DNA of 64,000 nucleotides from Mucilaginibacter agri (GTDB taxonomy: Bacteria; Bacteroidota; Bacteroidia; Sphingobacteriales; Sphingobacteriaceae), in assembly GCF_009928685.1 (NCBI RefSeq), contig NZ_WWEO01000043.1, forward strand, positions 186,001 through 250,000, written 5' to 3'. The stretch's first letter is position 1; each line of letters opens with the position of its first letter. The notes under the pieces were generated by a model. The model saw nothing but the letters and a program-made list of their open reading frames with translations. It ran no database searches and had not been told where the DNA came from. The position numbers and the translations under genes are program-made. Below, piece by piece: positions 39,546 through 48,352 of this stretch.

Positions 39546-42500
39546 ATGACAGTTGTCCGGAACCCTATTCCAGCAAATGAAAACGAAAGACTAAAAGCAC
39601 TGCAGTCCTACGATATATTGGACAGCCTGCCCGAAGAGCAATATGATGCTATCGTAAGGCTTGCTTCCTATATATGCGAGGTACCGGTGGCCTTTATTTC
39701 ATTTATAGATGAGGAGCGGCAATGGTTCAAATCTGAGAAAGGATTAAATTTGGAATCAACCGCCAGGGTTGATTCCTTTTGTCAATATTCTATAATGGGC
39801 GATGCGATGGTAGAAATACCAGACGCTAGTAAACACGAGCTGTTTCATGATAACCCATACGTAGTTGCCGACCCGCAAATACGTTTTTATGCAAGCGCTC
39901 CTTTGGTAGACCCGCAGGGATTTTCTATCGGTTCGTTATGTGTAATTGATACTCAACCCCGGCAGCTTAATGATCAACAACGCGACGCGCTGAAAACGTT
40001 AGCTGCCGAGGTTATATCGCACCTCGTATTGCGCAAGCAGAAAAAAGAACTCGAAGAAAACCTGCAATGGCATAAAGAGTTCTACAACCTCTTCAACAGT
40101 TCGCCCGAAATTCATATCATCACCGATAAAGACCTTGTTATAGAGCAGGTCAATCAAGCTGTAATTAATACGCTTGGCTACACCGCCGAAGATGCTGTGG
40201 GTAAACCCATTTGGAAATATTTTCCGAACGATAAGCGCGAAGAAATTCTTAAGCTGATGCGCAGCGATGCCAGTAAGCATAGTAAATCATTCGCAATAGA
40301 AACCCCGATCGTTATTCCCAATGGCGACTTAAAGTGGATTAGCTGGAGTGTAAAAGCGATAGGACCCAGGTGGTATGCCAGTGGCCGCGACGTAACCGAG
40401 CATAAAAAGGTAGAAGAAGAACTCGAACTGCTTTCCTTAGTAGCTAGTAAGGTTAACAATGGTATTGTTATCAGTAACGCCAATGATGATGTAATATGGA
40501 CTAATGCCGGTTTCGAACTGATTACCGGTTATAATAGCGGAGATGTATATGGTAAGCCACTACGAAATGTGCTGAAAGGGAAACTGGCCGACACGGTTGT
40601 GGTAGAGAAATTTGATGAACTGATCCGTACCAGACAATCATACGAGGTTGATCTTTTAATATCCCGCAAGGATGGCGAGAAGGTTTGGGTATCTGTAATT
40701 AACTCTGTACTGCGCGATGAGCACGGCGAAGTTTATAAACAGATCCGTGTAATTATAGATATAACAGCCCGTAAAAATGCTGAGCAGGAGTTAGAGATCC
40801 TGTCATCAGCTGCCCGTAAATCGCCAAGCGGTATCCTGATAAGAGATGCGGAAACACGGGTTATGTGGATGAACGAGGAGTTTGAAAAGATAACCGGATA
40901 TCAACTTTCAGAAATGCAGGGCAAGTCATTTGGGCAGGAGCTTGTTGGCCCCGAAACTGACCTTGCCAAGCTGCAGCGGGCAGTTGATATGATGGAACGC
41001 CATATCCCTTATGATATGGAAGTAAAACTTTACCGTAGGAACGGAGAGCCGGTATGGGTATTTTTATCAAATAGTCCGCACTTTAACGCAGCCGGAGAAG
41101 TTGAGCGCCAGATTATGGTAGCACTCGATATTACCGAACGAAAAAAGGTAGAAGAACAGTTAAACCTGCTGTCGCTGGTGGCCAGCAATACATTAAGCGG
41201 TGTTGTTATTAATGATAGCCAGGGAATTGTAGAGTGGGTTAATAACGCGTTTACCAATATTACAGGTTATACAGTAAATGATTTTGAAGGCAAGCATCTC
41301 GGCGACGTTTTAAAAGGCGAACTAACAGATGTTAGCATCATCGAAAAGGCCAGAGAGTTATCGGCAAAGAAACAATCTTTTGAAGTGGATCTTTTGGTAT
41401 ACCGCAAAAACGGCCAGCCATTATGGATCTCGGTGATCAACTCCGTTATATTGAAAGAAAACGGCGAGGTAGATAAGTACATCGAAGTTATTATAGATAT
41501 TACCGCCAAAAAGAAAGTAGAGATAGAGCTGATACACGCTAAGGAAGAAGCCATTACGCTGAGCCGTGCCAAGGATATGTTTATCTCGGTAATGAGCCAT
41601 GAGATTCGGACACCACTAAATGCAGTTATCGGGATGTCGAACTTATTGATAGACGATAATCCCGCCGAATCTCAGATGGAGAACCTCAATATCCTGAAAT
41701 TTTCTGCCGAGAACCTGTTAACGCTGATTAATGATGTGCTTGATTTTGCCAAGATAGATACTGGTAATATAGAACTGGAAAAGGTTAACACCAATCTGCG
41801 CGAGATAGTGCACGGTGTGGCTGCCTCTATGCAATATAAAACCGGCGATAAGCACATCTATCTTAAAGAAAGTGTTGATGAAGCATTGCCGGAATGTGTA
41901 TTGGGCGATAAAACCAGGATTACCCAGATATTAATGAACCTGGTTGGTAATGCCATTAAATTTACCGGGCAGGGCGGAGTAACTATTGATTTAAAGGTAA
42001 TTGAACAATCTGCAACCAGCGTGCGGATACGATTTGCGGTAACAGATACCGGGATAGGTATAGCACACGACAAGTTAAATACTATATTTGAACCGTTTAA
42101 ACAGGCCGAACTGGATACCACCCGTAAATATGGGGGTACAGGTTTAGGTTTGTCTATTACAAAGCGGCTGGTAGAGCTGCACGATTCGAGAATAAACGTA
42201 GATAGTGTGCCCGGACAAGGATCTACATTTTGGTTCACCGTAACTTTTAATAAGGTTAAGGGTGTAAGTGCAAATAAAAATAACGAGGTGGAGTCAGGAT
42301 TAAATTTACATGCATTAGTGGTTGATGATAACCAGATCAATAGGTTACTGCTTAGTAAGGTGCTAAAGAAATGGGGTGCAACTGCCGACTTTGCCGAAAA
42401 TGGCGCCCAGGCTATTGAAATGATTGATAAGAATCAAAGCTACGATGTTGTATTAATGGATATCCACATGCCGGTAATGGGTGGACTGGAAGCAGCAACA

Positions 42501-42677
42501 GAGATCAGAAATATGCAGGCACCGTATTTTCAACAGTTGCCTATCATAGCATTAACAGCCTCTATGCTGAATAATCAAATGGCGCAGATATCTGAAGCGG
42601 GTATGAACGACTATGTATTGAAACCGTTTGACCCTAAAGTGCTTTTTGATAAGCTAAGCAAATTCCAGAAACAATAA
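39546..42677 (+). CDS. Hybrid sensor histidine kinase: GAF, four PAS, HisKA, HATPase, receiver
   Basis: This 1043-residue soluble kinase has no membrane helix. In order it has an N-terminal GAF domain (about 20-170) and four PAS modules with PAC ends (about 183-290, 295-415, 417-540, 541-660). HisKA carries phospho-acceptor His685 in SHEIRTPLNAVIGMSNLL. The HATPase domain has its N box (LVGNAIKFTG), DTGIGIAHDKL and GGTGLGLSI. A C-terminal receiver carries Asp972 in VVLMDIHMPVMGG. It senses internal signals (redox, light or ligands through GAF/PAS) and passes phosphate by a His-Asp step, but no separate response regulator gene is adjacent. PAS2-PAS4 look like recent tandem copies. It follows glyA closely. 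Confidence 0.93.
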   Translation: MTVVRNPIPANENERLKALQSYDILDSLPEEQYDAIVRLASYICEVPVAFISFIDEERQWFKSEKGLNLESTARVDSFCQYSIMGDAMVEIPDASKHELFHDNPYVVADPQIRFYASAPLVDPQGFSIGSLCVIDTQPRQLNDQQRDALKTLAAEVISHLVLRKQKKELEENLQWHKEFYNLFNSSPEIHIITDKDLVIEQVNQAVINTLGYTAEDAVGKPIWKYFPNDKREEILKLMRSDASKHSKSFAIETPIVIPNGDLKWISWSVKAIGPRWYASGRDVTEHKKVEEELELLSLVASKVNNGIVISNANDDVIWTNAGFELITGYNSGDVYGKPLRNVLKGKLADTVVVEKFDELIRTRQSYEVDLLISRKDGEKVWVSVINSVLRDEHGEVYKQIRVIIDITARKNAEQELEILSSAARKSPSGILIRDAETRVMWMNEEFEKITGYQLSEMQGKSFGQELVGPETDLAKLQRAVDMMERHIPYDMEVKLYRRNGEPVWVFLSNSPHFNAAGEVERQIMVALDITERKKVEEQLNLLSLVASNTLSGVVINDSQGIVEWVNNAFTNITGYTVNDFEGKHLGDVLKGELTDVSIIEKARELSAKKQSFEVDLLVYRKNGQPLWISVINSVILKENGEVDKYIEVIIDITAKKKVEIELIHAKEEAITLSRAKDMFISVMSHEIRTPLNAVIGMSNLLIDDNPAESQMENLNILKFSAENLLTLINDVLDFAKIDTGNIELEKVNTNLREIVHGVAASMQYKTGDKHIYLKESVDEALPECVLGDKTRITQILMNLVGNAIKFTGQGGVTIDLKVIEQSATSVRIRFAVTDTGIGIAHDKLNTIFEPFKQAELDTTRKYGGTGLGLSITKRLVELHDSRINVDSVPGQGSTFWFTVTFNKVKGVSANKNNEVESGLNLHALVVDDNQINRLLLSKVLKKWGATADFAENGAQAIEMIDKNQSYDVVLMDIHMPVMGGLEAATEIRNMQAPYFQQLPIIALTASMLNNQMAQISEAGMNDYVLKPFDPKVLFDKLSKFQKQ

Positions 42678-42905
42678 TCTCCAATATTTCGGGGCATAAA
42701 AAAAGCAGAGATATCTTTCGATGATCCCTGCTTAACTATCTAATAAACGCTCCGGGTATTTATACGCTACCAGGGGTTAAAAAAGTTTCATTATTTCGGC
42801 AATATTTTTCATAAATATTTATTGTTCTGATTATCAGTGAAATAAAATTCATTTTTTTATGAAAATAAGGCGCGTTTGTAAAAAACTTGTGACGATTGGT
42901 GGGGC

Positions 42906-43604
42906 TTACTCTGCATAGGCCATTGTAGCAATACTCAGTTTTACCCCTTCTATTTGCAATAGTATATTGCCGCATGCTTCGAGGGTAGAGCCGGTGGTCA
43001 TGATATCATCAACCAGCAGAATATGTTTGCCAGCAAGCGCGGCAGGATCATTAATCTTAAATACCTCACTTACGTTTTCAAACCGCTCAAATCGAGATTT
43101 CCGGGTTTGCGTTTCCGTTGCCTTGGCGCGAAGCAGGTTTTTGGTAGAAACCTTTGCCTCCATAATTTCTGCAAGGCCTTTGGCGAAATACTCACTTTGG
43201 TTATAACCTCGTTTGCGCAAACGCGAAGGGTGGAGTGGAACGGGGATTATCAGATCCGCCGTTTTTAACTTATCGTGAGTACTTAGTTGCCTGCCGGCAA
43301 TTTTTCCTAGCAGCGTGCCGATCTGTGGTTTGTTGCGGTATTTTAAATGGTGCATTAAGCGCTGCACGTTGCCACCTTTAGTAAAATAAAATAAGGCAAA
43401 AGAGCCTTCGAGCGGTAGTTTGCCCCAAAACTGCTGCGCTACAATATGGTCATTACTCCGGTGAAAGTTGGTGTAAGGCAGATTGTACAAGCAGTTGGTA
43501 CAAATCAGTTCTTCCTGGCGAGATAGAGTCTCATTGCAGGCTTCACACAGCTGCGGAAACAACAATGAGAAAAAATCCGCGATATATCCGCGGGTAAACT
43601 TCAT
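42906..43604 (-). CDS. ComF family phosphoribosyltransferase-like protein
   Basis: This 232-residue protein has an N-terminal zinc-finger-like pair (CEACNETL, then CTNCLYNLPYT). A type I phosphoribosyltransferase domain follows, with IIPVPLHPSRLRKRGYNQSEYFAKGLAE and the PRPP motif HILLVDDIMTTGSTLEACG near residue 200. ComF/GntX-type proteins are needed for DNA uptake in some competent bacteria and may act in DNA processing; elsewhere the role is unclear. It is downstream of rlmN on the minus strand with a 30-bp gap, likely as one operon. Confidence 0.88.
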   Translation of the reverse strand: MKFTRGYIADFFSLLFPQLCEACNETLSRQEELICTNCLYNLPYTNFHRSNDHIVAQQFWGKLPLEGSFALFYFTKGGNVQRLMHHLKYRNKPQIGTLLGKIAGRQLSTHDKLKTADLIIPVPLHPSRLRKRGYNQSEYFAKGLAEIMEAKVSTKNLLRAKATETQTRKSRFERFENVSEVFKINDPAALAGKHILLVDDIMTTGSTLEACGNILLQIEGVKLSIATMAYAE

Positions 43605-43634
43605 TTTGGGTCGGTAATAAAAATATTACAAAGG

Positions 43635-44708
43635 TTAAAGGGCCTCAGCTTTCTCTTTCTCCTTGTCTTTGATAGCTAGTTGCCCGCAGGCTGCATCAAT
43701 ATCCTTTCCACGGCTGCGCCTCACATTGGTTATTATGCCCTGCTTACGGAGGTAGGCGGCAAAGGTTTCAATTTTATCTTCGCCGGCATTTAAGAAAGCA
43801 GCAAAACTAATGGGGTTATATTCTATGATATTAACCTTGCAGGGTAAGTGCTTGCAAAACTTGCCCAGTTCGGCAGCATCTTGCAGGGTATCGTTAAAAT
43901 TGTCAAAAACAATGTATTCGTAGGTTACAGGGTTTTTGGTTTTAGCATAGTAATACTTAAGTGCGTCTGCCAAAGCGTGCAGGGAGTTCTGCTCGTTAAT
44001 GGGCATAATGGTATCGCGCTTTTCGTCGTTTGCAGCGTGCAGCGATAATGCGAGGTTAAATTTAACTTGGTCATCACCTAACTTCCTGATCATTTTGGCA
44101 ATGCCCGCTGTAGAAACCGTAATACGGCGTGGCGACATATTAAGGCCGTCCTCCGCAGTAATTCTTTCTATCGATTTTAATACGTTGGCGTAGTTAAGCA
44201 AAGGCTCGCCCATACCCATATATACAATGTTGGTGAGCGGAACGTTATAATTCTCTTTTGCCTGCTGATCTATCAGTACAACCTGGTCGTAAATTTCGTC
44301 TGGGTTAAGATTGCGCTTACGCTCCATGTAGCCTGTAGCGCAAAATTTACACGTTAAACTGCATCCCACCTGCGATGATACGCATGCCGTCATCCGGTCG
44401 TCGGCGGGAATCAGTACACCCTCAATTAAATGAGTATCGTGTAAAATAAAAGAATTTTTTATAGTTTTATCAGCACTAAACTGTGAGTTATTGATTTTTA
44501 CGTTATTGATCGTAAAGTTATCATCCAGTTTCTGACGAAGTTCTTTTGAAATATTGCTCATCGCCTCGAATGAAAAGCACGATTTTTTCCATAACCATTC
44601 ATAAACCTGTTTGGCCCGGAAGCTTTTTTCGCCCATGTTTACAAAGTGCTCTTGCAGAGCGTTTAAGCTAAGGCTTCGGATGTCAATTTTACTTTTATTG
44701 CTGTTCAC
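43635..44708 (-). CDS. rlmN: Dual-specificity 23S rRNA/tRNA adenine-2 methyltransferase RlmN
   Basis: This 357-residue radical-SAM enzyme methylates C2 of A2503 in 23S rRNA and A37 in some tRNAs. Motifs are AFRAKQVYEWLWKK-like N-terminal helices, the radical-SAM cluster CSLTCKFCATGYM, GEPLLNYANVLKSIE, ISLHAANDEKRD-like substrate strands and the methyl-carrying Cys in DIDAACGQL near the C-terminus. The start is GTG at 44708, supported by a -7 element that ends only 4 nt upstream. It leads an operon with comF. Confidence 0.95.
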   Translation of the reverse strand: MNSNKSKIDIRSLSLNALQEHFVNMGEKSFRAKQVYEWLWKKSCFSFEAMSNISKELRQKLDDNFTINNVKINNSQFSADKTIKNSFILHDTHLIEGVLIPADDRMTACVSSQVGCSLTCKFCATGYMERKRNLNPDEIYDQVVLIDQQAKENYNVPLTNIVYMGMGEPLLNYANVLKSIERITAEDGLNMSPRRITVSTAGIAKMIRKLGDDQVKFNLALSLHAANDEKRDTIMPINEQNSLHALADALKYYYAKTKNPVTYEYIVFDNFNDTLQDAAELGKFCKHLPCKVNIIEYNPISFAAFLNAGEDKIETFAAYLRKQGIITNVRRSRGKDIDAACGQLAIKDKEKEKAEAL

Positions 44709-44712
44709 GTTG

Positions 44713-44720
44713 CAAAGGTA
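44713..44720 (-). promoter_or_regulatory. -7 promoter element of rlmN
   Basis: On the minus strand TACCTTTG ends 4 nt before the GTG start. A TTTG lies at 44740-44737, 16 nt upstream of the element. Confidence 0.55.
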
Positions 44721-44864
44721 CAGAATTTTAAAAAATCAAATTTTAAATCGCCTCCTTTAAATGTAAAAATTAAAAAACAACAACTAATGGTTAATTGCAT
44801 TTCGTTAATTAGGATCGTTGCATTCAAACGGGTGTATTGAGATGATATAGTAAGTTATTGTTAA

Positions 44865-46028
44865 ATGAAAAGTTACAGAGCCGATTACGTTTTTTCTATT
44901 GATGCCGATCCGATTAAAAATGGTATAGTAACTGTTGACGACGCTGGAAAGATCGTTGCAGTTGGTAACCAACCCCCGCCAGATGCCCCTGTTGAGCAAC
45001 TAAGCGGTATTTTGTGCCCAGGATTTATCAACACCCATTGCCACCTCGAACTTTCGCACCTTAAAGATAAGGTAAGCAAAAGTACCGGGCTGGTAGACTT
45101 TATCAGACACGTGCAACAGTTCAGAAACGTTGACCGTTCTGAAGCCATTGAAGCTACCCTAAAAGCCGACGCCGAAATGTATGAGAACGGTATAGTGGCC
45201 GTAGGCGATATTTCTAATAGCAACATCAGCCTGGAGGCTAAAAAGCAAAGCAAGTTATATTATCATACGTTTATAGAGCTGTTTAGTTTTCTTCCGGAGA
45301 ATGCCAAGACAGTTTTTGACAATGGACTGGAGTTGGTAAAGGAGTTTAAACCACTAAGCGCGTCCATTACCCCGCACGCACCCTACTCTGTATCGAAAGA
45401 CTTATTTAAGTTGCTACGTGAGTACTGCGAAACCCACCCTAACCTAATCAGTATCCACAACCAGGAGTGTGAGGATGAGAACAAATTATACCGTTATAAA
45501 ACCGGCAAGTTTTTAGAACTGTATGAGGGTTTTGGTATCGATATCAGCTATTTTAAACCGCAGGCCCGTAACTCGCTGCAAACTATTATTCCCTTACTTA
45601 CCAACAAGCAAAAGATACTGCTGGTGCATAATACCTGCACCAATTTGAAAGATATTTATTTCATCAAGCGTTTCGACAGGCAAATAAACTGGTGCTTTTG
45701 TCCGGGGGCCAATCTGTATATCGAAGGTCGTTTGCCTAAAACGGAGTTGTTTTTAGAGCAAGGTTTCAACATTACATTGGGTACTGATAGCCTGGCATCA
45801 AACACGAGCCTTAATCTTTTAGAAGAAATGCGTTTACTGCAGGATCAGGTGCCAAGTATTACACTGAGCAGGTTGCTGAAATGGGGTACCATTAACGGCG
45901 CACAATATTTAGGCATCGACGACGAAAAAGGGAGCCTTACCGTAGGTAAAACACCGGGGCTTAATCTTATTAGCGACCTGGATGGTTTTAAGATAACTGC
46001 CGATACCAGGGTTAAACGTATTGCATAA
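44865..46028 (+). CDS. Amidohydrolase family protein (cytosine deaminase/MtaD-like)
   Basis: This 387-residue protein follows the amidohydrolase superfamily plan: a metal-dependent TIM barrel with the first metal motif INTHCHLELSHL (HxH, about residue 58), TPHAPYSV, SIHNQECEDE and HNTCTN holding further ligands, and a late GTDSLASNTSL with the catalytic Asp. The barrel is flanked by a small beta-sandwich domain. It is close to enzymes acting on S-adenosylhomocysteine, 5'-methylthioadenosine or aminofutalosine, but the substrate cannot be fixed from sequence. It is divergent from rlmN, and acylphosphatase follows after 38 bp. Confidence 0.82.
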   Translation: MKSYRADYVFSIDADPIKNGIVTVDDAGKIVAVGNQPPPDAPVEQLSGILCPGFINTHCHLELSHLKDKVSKSTGLVDFIRHVQQFRNVDRSEAIEATLKADAEMYENGIVAVGDISNSNISLEAKKQSKLYYHTFIELFSFLPENAKTVFDNGLELVKEFKPLSASITPHAPYSVSKDLFKLLREYCETHPNLISIHNQECEDENKLYRYKTGKFLELYEGFGIDISYFKPQARNSLQTIIPLLTNKQKILLVHNTCTNLKDIYFIKRFDRQINWCFCPGANLYIEGRLPKTELFLEQGFNITLGTDSLASNTSLNLLEEMRLLQDQVPSITLSRLLKWGTINGAQYLGIDDEKGSLTVGKTPGLNLISDLDGFKITADTRVKRIA

Positions 46029-46051
46029 ATTCCATTTTGGGTAATTAACTG

Positions 46052-46059
46052 TATTTTTG
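46052..46059 (+). promoter_or_regulatory. -7 promoter element of the acylphosphatase gene
   Basis: TATTTTTG ends 7 nt before the ATG at 46067. Confidence 0.5.
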
Positions 46060-46066
46060 CGCCTGT

Positions 46067-46354
46067 ATGATCAAACACATTGATATTATTGTACAAGGCA
46101 AGGTACAGGGTGTAAACTACAGGCAGTCTACCAAAGCCGTTGCCGACCAGGTTGGTGTTAAAGGCTATGTGTTAAACCAGGACGATGGCAACGTTTTTAT
46201 AGCAGCAGAAGCTGATGAAATGCTGTTAGATATATTTTTAGACTGGTGTAAAGATGGCCCCGAAGCAGCCCGGGTTAGTAACCTAACCACTACTGATGGC
46301 GAATTAAAAAACTATCGTAATTTTGAAGTATTGAAGAAACCGCCGGTACAATAA
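46067..46354 (+). CDS. Acylphosphatase
   Basis: This 95-residue enzyme hydrolyses acyl phosphates such as carbamoyl phosphate or 1,3-bisphosphoglycerate. It keeps the two catalytic elements: the phosphate loop KVQGVNYRQSTKAVAD with the catalytic Arg, where Asn-Tyr replaces the usual Gly-Phe/Tyr, and GYVLNQDDGNVFI with the catalytic Asn. The C-terminal half (FLDWCKDGPEAARVSNL) matches the family's usual GPPxAxV strand. Length is typical. The flippase gene follows 24 bp later. Confidence 0.92.
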   Translation: MIKHIDIIVQGKVQGVNYRQSTKAVADQVGVKGYVLNQDDGNVFIAAEADEMLLDIFLDWCKDGPEAARVSNLTTTDGELKNYRNFEVLKKPPVQ

Positions 46355-46378
46355 GCCGCTACATAAAAACAGTTTACA

Positions 46379-47917
46379 TTGTCTACAGCTAAAAAATTTG
46401 CCGGCCAAACCGCGGTTTATGGTCTTAGTACGATAGCGAGCCGGTTGCTAACCTTTTTTCTTACACCTGTTTACACCCGTGCGTATCCGCTCGCTGCTTA
46501 CGGCATTATTACCACCATGTACAGCTATGTATCAATGGTTAATGCTGCGCTTACTTTCGGCATGGAGACTACCTTTTTCAGGTATCTCAATAAATATTCG
46601 GATGATAAGCAGCGCGTTTATAATAATGCGTTTGCGTCTGTACTTGGGGTTACCATTATTTTCCTGCTGTTTAGCCTGCCTTTTATAGGTAACATTGCCA
46701 ATTTTATTGATATAGAACACGCTTCTAAACACAACCATAATGCTGTTATCGGCACTACTCAATCCGACTTTTTAAAATATACCTATCTCTTTTTTGCAAC
46801 CGTAGTGGTTGACGCATGGTGTGCTATCCCTTTTGTGAAAATACGAGCCGACGGCAAGCCCGGCCGTTATGGGGCAATTAAACTTGCAAGTGTACTGATA
46901 TTTGTGGGCTGCAATCTTGCCTTTATATATGTAGTACCATTTTGGGTAAAACATAATTTTATCGGCGCAGGTTGGATTAGCCAATGGTATGTAAAAGGTT
47001 GGGTTGGCTATGTTTTCGTTTCAGAGCTTACATCAAGCATTTTTACACTGATATTGCTGCTGCCCGAGTTGGTTAAGATCCGTTTCGACCTTGATAAGAA
47101 AATGCTGATGCAGATGTATAGCTACAGCTGGCCTATTTTAATAGCCAACTTATCATACCTTATTAATGAAAATTTAGATAATCTTTTATTGGGCAAGCTA
47201 CTACCGGCAAACGCCAATAGTCTGCGCGATGTGGGTATTTACGGAGCATGCCGCAAGATCCCTGTTTTTCTCAGCATATTTGTCAATGCCTTCAGGTTAG
47301 GGGCCGAGCCGTTTTTCTTTAGCTACTCAAAAAATAAAAATGCCGCCGATACCTATGCCCGTATCATGAACTATTTTGTAATTACAGTTTGTGTAATGTT
47401 TGTAGCATTGATCGGGAATATTGAAATATTAAAGTACTTTATAAAGGGGCACGATGCCACCCAAACTGCACTTTATTGGACCGGATTGCCTATTATACCT
47501 CCGCTTGTACTTGGTTATGTGTGTTTAGGTATTTACATGAATCTTTCTATCTGGTACAAATTATCAGATCAAACTAAATTCGGGCTTTATATTTCGGGCG
47601 TGGGGGCGATAGTAACCATTGTGTTGAACGTATTATTTATACCCGAATACAGTTACATAGCATCAGCCTGGACCTCGTTTATAGCCTACGCGGTAATGAT
47701 GGTTTTGTCTTATGTTTGGGGGCAAAAGTATTACCCGATACCCTATAATTTAAAAAAGAATTTAGCGTATATAATAGCATCCATCCTCCTTGTTTATTTA
47801 TCGTTTAGTGTATTCCATCGTAATATCTTTATTGGAAATGCTTTATTTATAGGTTTTGGTGCTGCAGCATTATATTTAGAAAGAAAAGAATTAATAGCTT
47901 TACTAAGAAAAAAATGA
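46379..47917 (+). CDS. Polysaccharide flippase (Wzx/RfbX-like)
   Basis: This 512-residue MOP-superfamily flippase has about 14 helices, starting [44 protein letters not shown]. It has the family-typical [31 protein letters not shown] near residue 310. It should translocate an undecaprenyl-linked saccharide across the inner membrane. A TTG at 46379 is the only upstream start that keeps the first helix; the first ATG would be deep inside. It overlaps dut by 4 nt (ATGA). It differs from the other flippase at 981, so the genome carries at least two glycan exporters here. Confidence 0.88.
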   Translation: MSTAKKFAGQTAVYGLSTIASRLLTFFLTPVYTRAYPLAAYGIITTMYSYVSMVNAALTFGMETTFFRYLNKYSDDKQRVYNNAFASVLGVTIIFLLFSLPFIGNIANFIDIEHASKHNHNAVIGTTQSDFLKYTYLFFATVVVDAWCAIPFVKIRADGKPGRYGAIKLASVLIFVGCNLAFIYVVPFWVKHNFIGAGWISQWYVKGWVGYVFVSELTSSIFTLILLLPELVKIRFDLDKKMLMQMYSYSWPILIANLSYLINENLDNLLLGKLLPANANSLRDVGIYGACRKIPVFLSIFVNAFRLGAEPFFFSYSKNKNAADTYARIMNYFVITVCVMFVALIGNIEILKYFIKGHDATQTALYWTGLPIIPPLVLGYVCLGIYMNLSIWYKLSDQTKFGLYISGVGAIVTIVLNVLFIPEYSYIASAWTSFIAYAVMMVLSYVWGQKYYPIPYNLKKNLAYIIASILLVYLSFSVFHRNIFIGNALFIGFGAAALYLERKELIALLRKK

Positions 47918-48348
47918 TCGTAAGAGTTATCAATAAATCTAAAAATCAGTTACCGGGTTACGAAACTATCCACTCGGCAGGTATGGACCTGCGCGCCGAT
48001 CTGGAAGCTACCGTTGTGTTGCAGCCAATGGAGCGTAAGCTGATCCCGACTGGTTTATATATCGAACTACCAGAAAGCTTTGAAGCGCAAATCCGCCCGC
48101 GTAGCGGCCTGGCTTATAAACATGGTATAAGCATTGTAAATTCGCCGGGTACTATTGATGCCGATTATCGCGGCGAGATCAAGGTGCTATTGGTTAATCT
48201 TTCTACCGAGGCTTTTGAAATTAATACCGGCGATCGTATTGCCCAAATGATTGTGGCACGCCATGAAAAAGTAAGCTGGGAAGAAGCCGAAATATTAAAT
48301 GATACCGCAAGAGGAGCGGGCGGTTACGGCCATACTGGCAAAAATTAA
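47914..48348 (+). CDS. dut: Deoxyuridine 5'-triphosphate nucleotidohydrolase
   Basis: This 144-residue homotrimeric dUTPase hydrolyses dUTP to dUMP, limiting uracil in DNA and feeding dTMP synthesis. All five motifs are present: [12 protein letters not shown] (I), [12 protein letters not shown] (II), [18 protein letters not shown] (III), [13 protein letters not shown] (IV) and the flexible C-terminal [10 protein letters not shown] (V), where Tyr replaces the more common Phe. It overlaps the flippase stop by 4 nt and is followed 4 bp later by the TPR gene, so it is inside a tight operon. Confidence 0.97.
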   Translation: MIVRVINKSKNQLPGYETIHSAGMDLRADLEATVVLQPMERKLIPTGLYIELPESFEAQIRPRSGLAYKHGISIVNSPGTIDADYRGEIKVLLVNLSTEAFEINTGDRIAQMIVARHEKVSWEEAEILNDTARGAGGYGHTGKN

Positions 48349-48352
48349 AGCC

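Noticed and set aside
42696..42745. Possible terminator after the hybrid histidine kinase
   Set aside because: The AAGCAG/CTGCTT stem is short and interrupted and no T-tract follows.
42760..42975. 71-codon minus-strand ORF beside comF
   Set aside because: It overlaps the 3' end of comF in another frame and has no recognisable feature.
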